Assembly: GCA_016806645.1 (NCBI GenBank)
Contig: JACSYO010001682.1
Span: forward strand, 1,532,001-1,596,000
Direction: 5' to 3'
DNA length: 64,000 nt
Source of the DNA: Ophiodon elongatus
Taxonomy: Eukaryota; Chordata; Actinopteri; Perciformes; Hexagrammidae
Position numbers and translations under genes: made by a program. The notes under the pieces were generated by a model. It was given only the letters and a program-made list of their open reading frames with translations. It was not told where the DNA came from and made no database searches. Shown here in pieces: positions 61,301 through 64,000 of the stretch; position 1 is the first letter of the stretch; every line of letters begins with the position of its first letter.

Positions 61301-61893
61301 TAAATCGCAGTTCAAGAAGTCGGGCTACTTTCAATGAATGTAACAAGTGTTCTTCCCCCCGCCAATGTTGGGAAATAGTTGGCTCACGCAAACGCACCGA
61401 CTTTAACTTCACGACCAGCCGCATTGTGTCACATTCCCCTCCACTGTTGCCCTCTGACCTCGCTCCACAGACACGGCCCAGCTGCTGGTCATCGTATCCG
61501 ACGGCAGGGGTTTGTTCCTGGAAGGGAAGGAGCGGGTGACGGCAGCCGTGCGGGCCGCGCGCAGCGCAAACGTGTTCATCATTTTCGTGGTGCTCGACAA
61601 CCCCAACTCTCGGGTAAGTGAAGAAGAATTTGACCTTTTTTCTTTTTTTTAAAGTTTCTTTAATGTCCAGACACAAAGTGTAACTCGAGCATGGTGCTGT
61701 GCTGCAGGACTCCATCCTGGACATCAAGGTGCCCATATTCAAAGGGCCGGGAGAGCTGCCGGAGATCCGCTCCTACATGGAAGAGTTCCCCTTCCCCTTC
61801 TACGTCATCCTGCGAGACGTCAATGCCTTGCCGGAGACCCTGAGCGACGCTCTCAGACAGTGGTTTGAACTTGTCACTGCAGCCGACCAGTAG
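6128..61893 (+). CDS. mdn1: mdn1, midasin AAA+ ATPase (complete, 102 coding exons)
   Basis: Midasin (yeast Rea1/Mdn1) is the giant dynein-like AAA+ ATPase that pulls assembly factors off pre-60S ribosomes: its MIDAS domain grips the UBL domains of the WDR12/Ytm1 and NLE1/Rsa4 proteins. I joined 102 exons from ATG 6128 to TAG 61891-61893, all in frame with GT-AG introns, giving about 5,532 residues against 5,596 in human (recalled). Six Walker A motifs lie near residues 316, 661, 1067, 1373, 1741 and 2054. A helical linker spans about 2396-4603 and an acidic tail about 4604-5211. The MIDAS motif DDSSSM is near 5326. I know human mdn1 also as 102 exons. No frameshift or internal stop was seen. 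Exon coordinates are given in the block entries below. Confidence 0.97.
8447..8552 (-). repeat. dispersed teleost repeat, copy 1
   Basis: Lies in mdn1 intron 4. It reads GGTGGAAGAAGT, then ATCTGAGTAAA, then AATTACAAGTAAAAGTA, then TTTTACTTGAA. The reverse complement matches the element at 53895-54020 in order and spacing. This short repeat type, with runs of ACTTTTACTT and an end at CTTCCACC, is common in fish genomes as I recall; its class is uncertain. Confidence 0.6.
8844..13758 (+). CDS. mdn1: mdn1 exons 6-13: AAA1 module
   Basis: Exons: 8844-9053, 10030-10161, 10315-10418, 10974-11088, 11678-11862, 13210-13291, 13462-13557, 13646-13758. Walker A is GPIGCGKT in exon 6. The Walker B position in exon 7 reads WILLEDID, with Glu-Asp where the other modules have Asp-Glu, as in human. 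FFATRR follows in exon 8. Exons 9-13 form the small helical domain (for example LDCFTAML, IGSKLNIS). Intron 6 (9054-10029) carries decayed repeats. Intron 10 (11863-13209) begins with a long TG tract. Intron 8 (10419-10973) shows nothing recognisable. Confidence 0.94.
9160..9760. repeat. decayed dispersed repeat(s) in intron 6
   Basis: Two pieces look repetitive: 9237-9272 (AGTATCGAAACCTCGCCAGT type) and 9669-9758 (successive GGTATCGGTAT, GGTATTGATA and GGTATCGTAATG strings ending CAGCCCTAG). Such nested GGTATCGAT-type strings are typical of short fish DNA-transposon remnants. I cannot define the ends or the class. Confidence 0.4.
11420..11500. repeat. dispersed repeat, same family as 21840-21940
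   Basis: In intron 9: GGGATGCACCAGTATCGGATATC, then GACTCAAATAGCT. It shares the order ATGCAC, ATATCGG and ACTCAAATAG with the copy at 21840. Only one end is present. Confidence 0.5.
11639..11669. repeat. (CT)n beside exon 10 acceptor
   Basis: About 14 CT dinucleotides end eight bases before the exon 10 acceptor AG and serve as its polypyrimidine tract. Confidence 0.85.
11881..11968. repeat. (TG)n microsatellite
   Basis: About 40 TG units with one CG interruption begin some 20 bases after the exon 10 donor in mdn1 intron 10. Confidence 0.95.
14902..20338 (+). CDS. mdn1: mdn1 exons 14-23: AAA2 module
   Basis: Exons: 14902-15050, 15146-15206, 15738-15949, 16043-16146, 16871-17015, 17504-17600, 18643-18756, 19141-19288, 19478-19585, 20187-20338. 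Walker A is GETGTGKT and Walker B WILLDEINLA. MNQQSDTADLLGG and the arginine-finger region LGLRNRFTEL follow. Exons 16-17 hold the helical insert after the pore-loop strand. Introns 13 (13759-14901), 15 (15207-15737), 18 (17016-17503), 20 (18757-19140) and 22 (19586-20186) contain no element I recognise. Introns 17 and 19 hold transposon remnants, described separately. Confidence 0.94.
16155..16735. mobile_element. fold-back element (long imperfect inverted repeat) in intron 17
   Basis: The left arm, about 16291-16388, and the right arm, about 16598-16720, are imperfect reverse complements. Matching blocks in order are GAGAAACGGACAGGAGTGCC with its inverted partner near 16705, GGGCAGCAGGAAAA with its partner near 16655, and ATATCAGTTTAAGTGTACG with its partner near 16600. 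The unit resembles a non-autonomous DNA element seen widely in percomorph genomes (recalled). No coding capacity. The right end runs into the next feature. Confidence 0.7.
16734..16800 (+). mobile_element. possible SINE head fragment
   Basis: TAGCCTAATGATTAAGGCGC resembles a tRNA box A (TRGCNNAGTGG type) and is followed by CACGCCACATAACC, a string I associate with fish tRNA-derived SINEs. There is no box B, so this would be a truncated copy abutting the fold-back element. Confidence 0.35.
17720..18500 (-). mobile_element. decayed LINE reverse transcriptase fragment
   Basis: In mdn1 intron 19, minus strand. The catalytic strand reads LLFADDVVLLAPSD, with FADD codons at 18465-18454. Further along come RKATLSIYQSVHVPTLTYGQELWV at about 18160-18070 and a Gly/Pro/Arg-rich end that resembles the RPRGRPR tail of fish non-LTR elements. 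Frames shift several times, including just after the FADD block, so it is an old, 5'-truncated, inactive copy. The exact clade is not assigned. Confidence 0.8.
21343..21480. repeat. long CT/TTTCTC polypyrimidine tract upstream of exon 24
   Basis: About 138 bases of CT repeat grade into TTTCTC repeats and end 20 bases before the exon 24 acceptor at 21498-21499. On the RNA it is an exceptionally long pyrimidine run. The intron is 1.16 kb (20339-21499) and otherwise AT-rich with nothing recognised. Confidence 0.95.
21500..23802 (+). CDS. mdn1: mdn1 exons 24-28: AAA3 module
   Basis: Exons: 21500-21678, 22275-22483, 23164-23310, 23424-23565, 23668-23802. Walker A is GETSVGKT, Walker B WIILDELNLAP, then LFATQNPPGLYGGRK and AFRNRFVELHFDEL. 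This is the best-conserved module by eye against human midasin. Intron 24 (21679-22274) carries one copy of a repeat family at 21840-21940. Intron 25 (22484-23163) is AT-rich with nothing recognised. Confidence 0.95.
21840..21940. repeat. dispersed repeat of the 'gatgcaccgatatcgg' type
   Basis: In intron 24. ATGCACATATACCGACATCTGATATCGGT is followed by TTGACTCAAATAGTAT and closes with GGTGCATCCCTAATTA, so both ends carry inverted GATGCAC/GTGCATC strings. Related copies lie near 11420-11500, 23829-23905 and 2582-2650. Confidence 0.55.
23829..23905. repeat. dispersed repeat of the 'gatgcaccgat' type
   Basis: In intron 28: TAGGGATGCACAGATCCGAC, then TACTGAGTACTGATCCAATACC. The second half also matches the casp8ap2 intron piece at 2594-2615 (GAGTACTGATCCGATACC). 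Confidence 0.5.
24446..27828 (+). CDS. mdn1: mdn1 exons 29-35: AAA4 module
   Basis: Exons: 24446-24584, 24904-25036, 25434-25564, 25892-26030, 26192-26306, 27271-27531, 27631-27828. The Walker A motif GDTGCGKT is split by intron 29 inside the glycine codon. Exon 31 carries WHDGPLV and Walker B LMDEISLA. Exon 32 has ATMNPGGDFGKKE and exon 33 LSPALRNRFTEIWCPQ. Exons 34-35 form the helical domain with FIEWLT and ACLVYIDGIGSG. Intron 28 (23803-24445) and intron 33 (26307-27270) carry dispersed repeats. Intron 30 (25037-25433) ends in a TG tract. Confidence 0.95.
25401..25431. repeat. (TG)15 ending in the exon 31 acceptor
   Basis: Fifteen TG units run straight into the TAG of the exon 31 acceptor (AG at 25432-25433). 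There is no conventional polypyrimidine tract between them. Confidence 0.95.
25567..25612. repeat. (CA)n after the exon 31 donor
   Basis: A CA tract with regular CG interruptions begins inside the donor consensus (GTAGACACAC) of exon 31. Confidence 0.95.
26765..26870 (+). repeat. dispersed repeat, copy A
   Basis: In intron 33. It holds GACACAGTTAGAGACCAGCT, GTGAACACAG-like TGATGAACACAGAGG, GATATTTTTCCCAGGAG and TTGGTAGAG. The reverse complement of 43241-43360 shares these blocks in the same order. The element seems to extend left toward 26600. Class unknown. Confidence 0.6.
28298..30667 (+). CDS. mdn1: mdn1 exons 36-41: AAA5 module
   Basis: Exons: 28298-28506, 28612-28734, 28878-29075, 29252-29359, 29479-29667, 30578-30667. 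Walker A is GSPGVGKT and Walker B WVVLDELNLAS, split between exons 37 and 38. DLFGTDLPVEGGKGGEF and FGCQNPFSQGGGRKGLP precede the arginine-finger segment FLNRFTQ. Intron 35 (27829-28297) shows nothing recognisable. Intron 40 (29668-30577) holds the SINE at 30282-30515. Confidence 0.95.
30282..30515 (+). mobile_element. tRNA-derived SINE in intron 40
   Basis: A box A-like string TGGCTTAGTGGT (30292-30303) and a box B GGTTCGATCCCC (30336-30347) are spaced as in a tRNA promoter. They are followed by a non-tRNA body with GTCCTTGAGAAAGACACTTAA, AAATTGCTCCTGT, AAAGCGCTTTGAGTAG and AAAAGCGCTGTACAAGTA, ending CCATTTACCATTTTACC. This body is very common in teleosts as I recall. The copy looks nearly full length and lies in the sense orientation of mdn1. 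Confidence 0.85.
30766..32458 (+). CDS. mdn1: mdn1 exons 42-47: AAA6 module
   Basis: Exons: 30766-31029, 31127-31391, 31490-31649, 31804-31920, 32010-32218, 32310-32458. Walker A is GPTASGKT. Walker B reads LLMDNVNFC, so the catalytic Glu is Asn, as in human. MNSAMDTTELLGGFEQ and LDRLNALLEPGG are typical landmarks, and the finger segment is AMRNRGVEVYIP. Exon 43 is the most divergent part of this block compared with human. A module with an Asn at this site probably binds but does not hydrolyse ATP (inference). Confidence 0.94.
32727..41232 (+). CDS. mdn1: mdn1 exons 48-63: linker, first half
   Basis: Exons: 32727-32926, 33482-33705, 34774-34887, 35153-35282, 35556-35662, 35783-35916, 36837-37003, 37217-37337, 37518-37731, 38335-38575, 38666-38789, 39145-39309, 39398-39612, 39703-40090, 40322-40434, 40557-41232. 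They encode about residues 2396-3506, the alpha-helical stem and linker joining the ring to the tail. Conservation is lower than in the AAA modules, but FDPAVKRAYKLNY, SHVTLGEW, QLQDVSAVLW and LRHGMRLVAS are good anchors. Exon 63 is the largest (676 bases). The exon 59 donor could be after 39306 or 39309, differing by one codon. Intron 49 holds a minisatellite and intron 53 triplet-rich DNA. Introns 48 (32927-33481) and 56 (37732-38334) show nothing recognisable, nor do introns 47 (32459-32726), 57-58 and 61. Confidence 0.93.
33719..33775. repeat. (CA)n microsatellite after exon 49
   Basis: About 17 CA units followed by a CACGCGCG tail start 14 bases after the exon 49 donor. Confidence 0.95.
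33905..34410. repeat. degenerate minisatellite of AGAACC/GGTTCT units
   Basis: Intron 49 (33706-34773) contains many AGAACC and GGTTCT strings at roughly 25-35 base spacing, for example near 33932, 33963, 34037, 34088, 34110, 34127 and 34160. After a T-rich interruption at 34312-34348 they recur, with GGGTTCTT, GGAACCC and GAAGAACCC at 34350-34410. Because AGAACC is the complement of GGTTCT, the units can pair with each other. Confidence 0.7.
36040..36610. repeat. triplet-rich DNA (CTA/CTG/ACT) in intron 53
   Basis: Two patches, 36065-36180 and 36462-36545, are made of imperfect CTGCTACTA-type triplets. The 36225-36440 stretch between them is more GC-rich and unrecognised. Intron 53 spans 35917-36836. 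Confidence 0.7.
41341..51432 (+). CDS. mdn1: mdn1 exons 64-83: linker, second half
   Basis: Exons: 41341-41502, 42179-42464, 42592-42830, 43658-43753, 43883-43977, 44137-44261, 44453-44608, 45150-45259, 45359-45432, 45559-45742, 45885-46029, 46291-46437, 46542-46668, 47095-47200, 47845-47960, 48400-48807, 48894-49120, 49274-49414, 50372-50556, 51271-51432. Residues about 3507-4603, continuing the helical linker. Anchors: SKFLNGLEILLSKAQDWE, MKRHTEKSTKHWFSIYQ-like KRHTEKSTKHWFSIYQ, EFVKISKWNDVSFW-like DFVKISKWNDVSFWSIKQ, KQRALSDLFK, ERCRGFS and HRSTGKLLSVLA. Exon 74 has tandem acceptors (see findings). Intron 64 (41503-42178), 70 (44609-45149), 76 (46669-47094), 78 (47961-48399) and 82 (50557-51270) hold nothing recognised; introns 66, 77, 81 and 83 contain repeats. 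Confidence 0.93.
42911..42947. repeat. perfect 16-bp inverted repeat (hairpin)
   Basis: CTTGCATCCCGTTACA at 42911-42926 is the exact reverse complement of TGTAACGGGATGCAAG at 42932-42947, with a five-base loop. It lies in intron 66. Just upstream, ATTCAGTGTCTT occurs twice almost in tandem (42889-42914). Confidence 0.9.
43241..43360 (-). repeat. dispersed repeat, copy B
   Basis: In intron 66. Read on the minus strand it holds GACACAGTCAGCGACTAGCC, GGTGAACACAGG, GACTAAAGAGCCAGATATC and CTCAGGAGTTGGTGG, parallel to the copy at 26765-26870. Confidence 0.6.
47330..47520. repeat. dispersed repeat in intron 77
   Basis: CTCCTGTATTAATGACATAAG with GGGAAAAAACAGGTTTGCCAGGAT, then GGCCACAAGAGGCGTAGTACCCAC. 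It shares the TTAATGAC-TTAAGA, TTTTGCCAG and GCCACAAGAGG blocks with 59557-59700 and TTAAGAACAG...TTTTGCCGGGATAATC with 51540-51580. Confidence 0.5.
47711..47751. repeat. poly-T tract in intron 77
   Basis: Two T runs separated by CACTAGGG. Low complexity; intron 77 spans 47201-47844. Confidence 0.85.
49879..50110. mobile_element. possible hAT-like non-autonomous element
   Basis: In intron 81 (49415-50371). CCAGTGTTGGGCAGTAGCG followed by ...GTTACTAGCTTAACTACATTT is the usual start of a widespread fish hAT-type repeat (recalled). The far end is not clear, and there is no transposase. Confidence 0.45.
51535..51590. repeat. short dispersed-repeat fragment in intron 83
   Basis: TTGACTTAAGAACAGATG and GGTTTTGCCGGGATAATC match the ends of the repeat at 47330-47400 and 59570-59620. 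The rest of intron 83 (51433-52045) is unremarkable. Confidence 0.45.
52046..57365 (+). CDS. mdn1: mdn1 exons 84-94: Asp/Glu-rich tail segment
   Basis: Exons: 52046-52183, 52445-52580, 52775-52947, 53153-53284, 53429-53570, 54941-55257, 55393-55548, 56341-56442, 56536-56734, 56844-57014, 57208-57365. They encode about residues 4604-5211, a flexible acidic arm that tethers the MIDAS domain. ATEFHDYEGGGIGEGEG, EDNAIEMSDDFDGKMHDG, ELVAKDDNLD and NEVDPYHG match human. Exon 89 is almost entirely Glu/Asp/Lys. Exon 92 carries basic clusters KRK and NKRLRTVE separated by about 20 residues, a likely nuclear localisation signal. The exon 88 donor could be at either of two GTGA strings eight bases or so apart, both in phase; 53570 is preferred. 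Introns 84-87 are short. Intron 90 (55549-56340) is AT-rich with nothing recognised. Confidence 0.93.
53895..54020 (+). repeat. dispersed teleost repeat, copy 2
   Basis: In intron 88. TTTACTGAAGTAAGATTTTG, GAGACTTTTACTTGTTACAG, GTACTTTTACTGATGTAAAAG and CTACTTCTTCCACCGCCGGTG. It is the opposite-orientation partner of 8447-8552. Confidence 0.65.
54100..54640. other. CpG-rich patch in intron 88, function unknown
   Basis: Between the repeat at 53895-54020 and exon 89, the stretch around 54190-54400 is clearly richer in CG than its AT-rich surroundings. A 173-codon minus-strand open frame covers 54143-54664 but resembles nothing I know and looks like a by-product of base composition. It may be an unrecognised transposon remnant. 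Confidence 0.35.
55333..55364. repeat. (TG)n microsatellite in intron 89
   Basis: About 15 TG units in the 135-base intron between exons 89 and 90, 28 bases before the acceptor. Confidence 0.95.
57521..61893 (+). CDS. mdn1: mdn1 exons 95-102: MIDAS/VWA domain and stop
   Basis: Exons: 57521-57610, 58424-58539, 58747-58921, 59046-59119, 59306-59420, 60601-60667, 61471-61613, 61708-61893. They encode about residues 5212-5532. Exon 96 has LSQQLCEQLRLILEPTQAAK. Exon 97 has GDYRTGKRLNMRKVIPYIAS and the metal-binding motif DDSSSM. Exon 101 has VSDGRGLFLEGKER, which supplies the later MIDAS aspartate. Exon 102 has ILDIKVPIFKGPGELPEIRS and ends GLN-TAG. This domain holds the UBL of pre-60S factors through a bound magnesium ion (family knowledge). 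Intron 95 (57611-58423) contains the TTC/TCC tract, intron 99 a fold-back repeat. Intron 100 (60668-61470) shows nothing recognised. Confidence 0.96.
58056..58204. repeat. (TTC)n followed by (TCC)n triplet tract
   Basis: About 30 TTC triplets (58056-58145) run into about 19 TCC triplets, one of them interrupted (58146-58204), giving nearly 150 bases of pure pyrimidine on the mdn1 sense strand. It sits mid-intron 95. The complement is GAA/GGA. It gives spurious poly-Glu, poly-Ser and poly-Phe open frames. Confidence 0.97.
59557..59840. mobile_element. fold-back repeat in intron 99
   Basis: Left arm 59645-59687 and right arm 59791-59833 are 43-base inverted repeats with five mismatches by eye. 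They are separated by about 100 bases. The left flank (GTTAATGACTTAAGA, TTTTGCCAGAATAATC, GCCACAAGAGGG) is shared with repeats at 47330 and 51535. No coding capacity. Intron 99 is 59421-60600 and otherwise AT-rich with nothing recognised. Confidence 0.7.
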
Positions 61894-62630
61894 ACCAATA
61901 GAGAAGCCATCTTTCACAGGGAGGGATAAGTGGGCAGCAACCAACTGCACAATGCCTCTCTGCTGCCAGCCTCTAAGCCACAACTCAACTAAAAAAAAAA
62001 AAAGAAGAAAAAAAAAATAGGACTCAAAAGAAAAAAAGACGGATTTGCCGCTGTACATGTGCCTTTATTTTCTTATTTTTACTGTAGAATTTAGTAGAGT
62101 TTGATAGCAACCTTTGCCGTTTTGTCTTTATCAGGGGAATCCTCGGTTTCTTTTGTAATGTATTGAGGATTGCTTTAACTTGCACGTCTGAGATGAAATG
62201 ATAAACAAAAATGTGATTCCCTTTCGTGTGAAACACCTCAGTGAAGAGTCAGTAAATACCTCTGCCCCCCCCACCCCACCCTCCCCCCCCCCCCCCCACC
62301 CCCATCTTGTACTATAGACCTGAAATCATGTTTGTGTGGATGTTGTAGTCGGTGTTAAAAGAGGTCGTCAAATCATTAATTTCAATACGAACGCGGCAAC
62401 GGGTGTACAGCGCTGACACGGGAGAGCTGTTGGATGGTGGTTCAGCAGGACCCCTCCTAACCGCATGACCCAACGGTAGCATGTCGGTGTGGTCATGAAC
62501 TGACATTCGAAAAGGAACTCAAAAATGTGCCTTGGGAAAGGAGAACAGTGTCGCTAGCGACTCACGCCGCACCCTGAATCGACTGTCGGGGTGATGGATC
62601 CGAGGTCGCGGCCGCAGCTCTGTTCCGATG

Positions 62631-62636
62631 AATAAA
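62631..62636 (+). terminator. AATAAA poly(A) signal, candidate 1
   Basis: First AATAAA after the mdn1 stop, about 740 bases downstream. Confidence 0.5.
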
Positions 62637-62876
62637 GACGCGTGTCTGCTGGTCTTCCATCCGTACCGCTTGACTCCTGCCAGACGAGAGCTGGGAGCTC
62701 GCCCCCCCCCCGTGTCCCTGAGGAGTTGGGTGGTGATGAAATGTGCATTGAAATGTTTTATTATCAACTCTGTGTTTTGTAGCGTGGACCCGACATGTAA
62801 GCGAACGTTGGTCATATTTAAGAGGCTGTGTCTTCATTGCGTCCATCTGTTTCACCATGACATGAAGGATCCCGAC

Positions 62877-62882
62877 AATAAA
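62877..62882 (+). terminator. AATAAA poly(A) signal, candidate 2
   Basis: Second AATAAA, about 985 bases after the stop. Confidence 0.45.
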
Positions 62883-62948
62883 CGGTTTACAAGGCTTTTC
62901 ATGGCGAACCTCTTTGTGTTTTCCATAACCCCTTCTGTAAATCATGGC

Positions 62949-62954
62949 AATAAA
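62949..62954 (+). terminator. AATAAA poly(A) signal, candidate 3
   Basis: Third AATAAA (context GGCAATAAAAG), about 1,056 bases after the stop. Choice among the three needs transcript ends. Confidence 0.5.
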
Positions 62955-62970
62955 AGTCTAGTTCCCAAAC

Positions 62971-64000
62971 AAGGATATTAGACATACCAAACCCATGTTA
63001 TCTGAATCACTTAAATGTCATGCCTGGTTACTAAACTGCAAACACAATTACAACGAACATAGTTGTGTGTATTTGCACGTCATGATTGTTTGAACCAGAT
63101 AAAAGCAGACAATCACTTTTTGGCACAACAACGGCCACACAAACAAACAAACAAAGAAAACACATGGTCGCTGCGTCCGTTACTGGCAAGAAAATCTCTG
63201 CACGGTTGATAAGTTGCCTGTTTGGGAGCGAATAAACAAACGCTCCAGTGGGCAATTTCACCTGACTGATGGAAGGGGAAAGCTAGAGATTATAGGGAGA
63301 AGGAAGATAGTGTTTCATATTGATTTTGTTATACTTTTCCTACTGTTTTTATCAGCCGCTTGTGGACTAGCTGAAGCGTCAAGTGCACAGTAGGAAAGAA
63401 AAATGGTGGCGAATGGGCGGGAGGGCAACAACCACTGATAATAGTCACAATATTCACTGATTTTACACAATATTCACTGATAGTTTTTTAAATATTGGAG
63501 CTCTTTGCAGTTAAATGGGTTATGTGTGTGTCGCTAATGGTAGTGGTGTGTTTCCCTAACCTGTGTGCCAACGGACTGTACAGACGTCATACATGATTCT
63601 GTTGATATTCTCTTGCTTAAGTCTGGTTTGTTACGGTAACTAATCTCTGCGTGTCGTAACGTGTTCAACATCACTTGTATTAGTGTTGGTAGTTTTAATT
63701 TAGAGCACATGATATTGGTAGTTTCTACAGTGTCTAATTAACCCCCATTAGACCTGTCACCCAATTCATTATAGCATTGTGATGACCTTAATACATGACA
63801 ATATGCCAAATAATAAGTGAATAAACAAAAACTAATGTTCTAATCAAGGTAACATATTCTCCTCCCCAATACGATCGTCTACCACCGGTGGGATAATATA
63901 TTTCATCACTGATTATTTAAAGACTAATGGCTGATTGATTGAATCATTCCTCCAACAAATAATGTAGGTGTGTGGGAGTCGAAAACAGCTATTAAAAAGT
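62971..64000. other. intergenic DNA; no gene recognised
   Basis: AT-rich, no convincing exon on either strand. I looked for LYRM2, the human neighbour on this side of MDN1, and did not see it. TTCACTGATTTTACACAATATTCACTGAT near 63450 is a short direct repeat. Confidence 0.6.

Larger units (their letters stand above)
61894..62970 (+). other. mdn1: mdn1 3' UTR (probable)
   Basis: Non-coding sequence after the TAG. It contains A-rich runs at 61991-62016 and a poly-C tract at about 62263-62301. The ends are inferred from poly(A) signals. No microRNA or structural element was recognised. Confidence 0.6.

Noticed and set aside
62971..64000. LYRM2 or another 3' neighbour gene
   Set aside because: No exon matching LYRM2 or any family I know was seen on either strand.

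Overview
This is vertebrate nuclear DNA, almost certainly from a spiny-rayed (percomorph) teleost. Genes are split by GT-AG introns mostly shorter than 1.3 kb. The spacer DNA holds microsatellites, a tRNA-derived SINE, a decayed LINE and short fold-back or hAT-like repeats of the kind common in fish genomes. There are no bacterial-style operons, CRISPR arrays or phage genes. The species cannot be told from the sequence alone.

Two protein-coding genes sit head to head. On the minus strand, positions 1-4275 carry the 5' part of casp8ap2 (FLASH). Its coding exons run leftward and the large last exon seen here is still open at base 1, so the gene continues outside the window. On the plus strand, positions 6128-61893 carry what reads as the complete coding sequence of mdn1 (midasin/Rea1), the largest AAA+ protein of eukaryotes and a remodelling ATPase of pre-60S ribosome assembly. 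I traced 102 coding exons by eye, all joinable in frame at GT-AG sites, giving a protein of about 5,530 residues. The order is an N-terminal domain, six AAA+ modules (Walker A motifs in exons 6, 14, 24, 29/30, 36 and 42), a long helical linker (exons 48-83), an Asp/Glu-rich tail segment (exons 84-94) and a C-terminal MIDAS/VWA domain (exons 97-102). The same two genes are neighbours and divergently transcribed in human 6q15 (recalled, not looked up).

Between the two start codons, roughly 5505-6127 is CpG-rich and probably a shared bidirectional promoter. Downstream of mdn1, 61894 to about 62970 is probable 3' UTR with three AATAAA signals. The stretch 62970-64000 holds no gene I can recognise.

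The two products act in different nuclear pathways: histone pre-mRNA processing and transcription for FLASH, ribosome biogenesis for midasin. Head-to-head pairing of such housekeeping genes is ordinary. I did not find an undescribed biological system. The points most worth a second look are non-coding or splicing-related: mdn1 exon 31 lies between complementary (TG)n and (CA)n tracts, a long GAA/TTC triplet tract lies in intron 95, several fold-back repeats lie in introns, a short uORF overlaps the mdn1 start, and casp8ap2 has an unresolved splice junction at its fourth coding exon.
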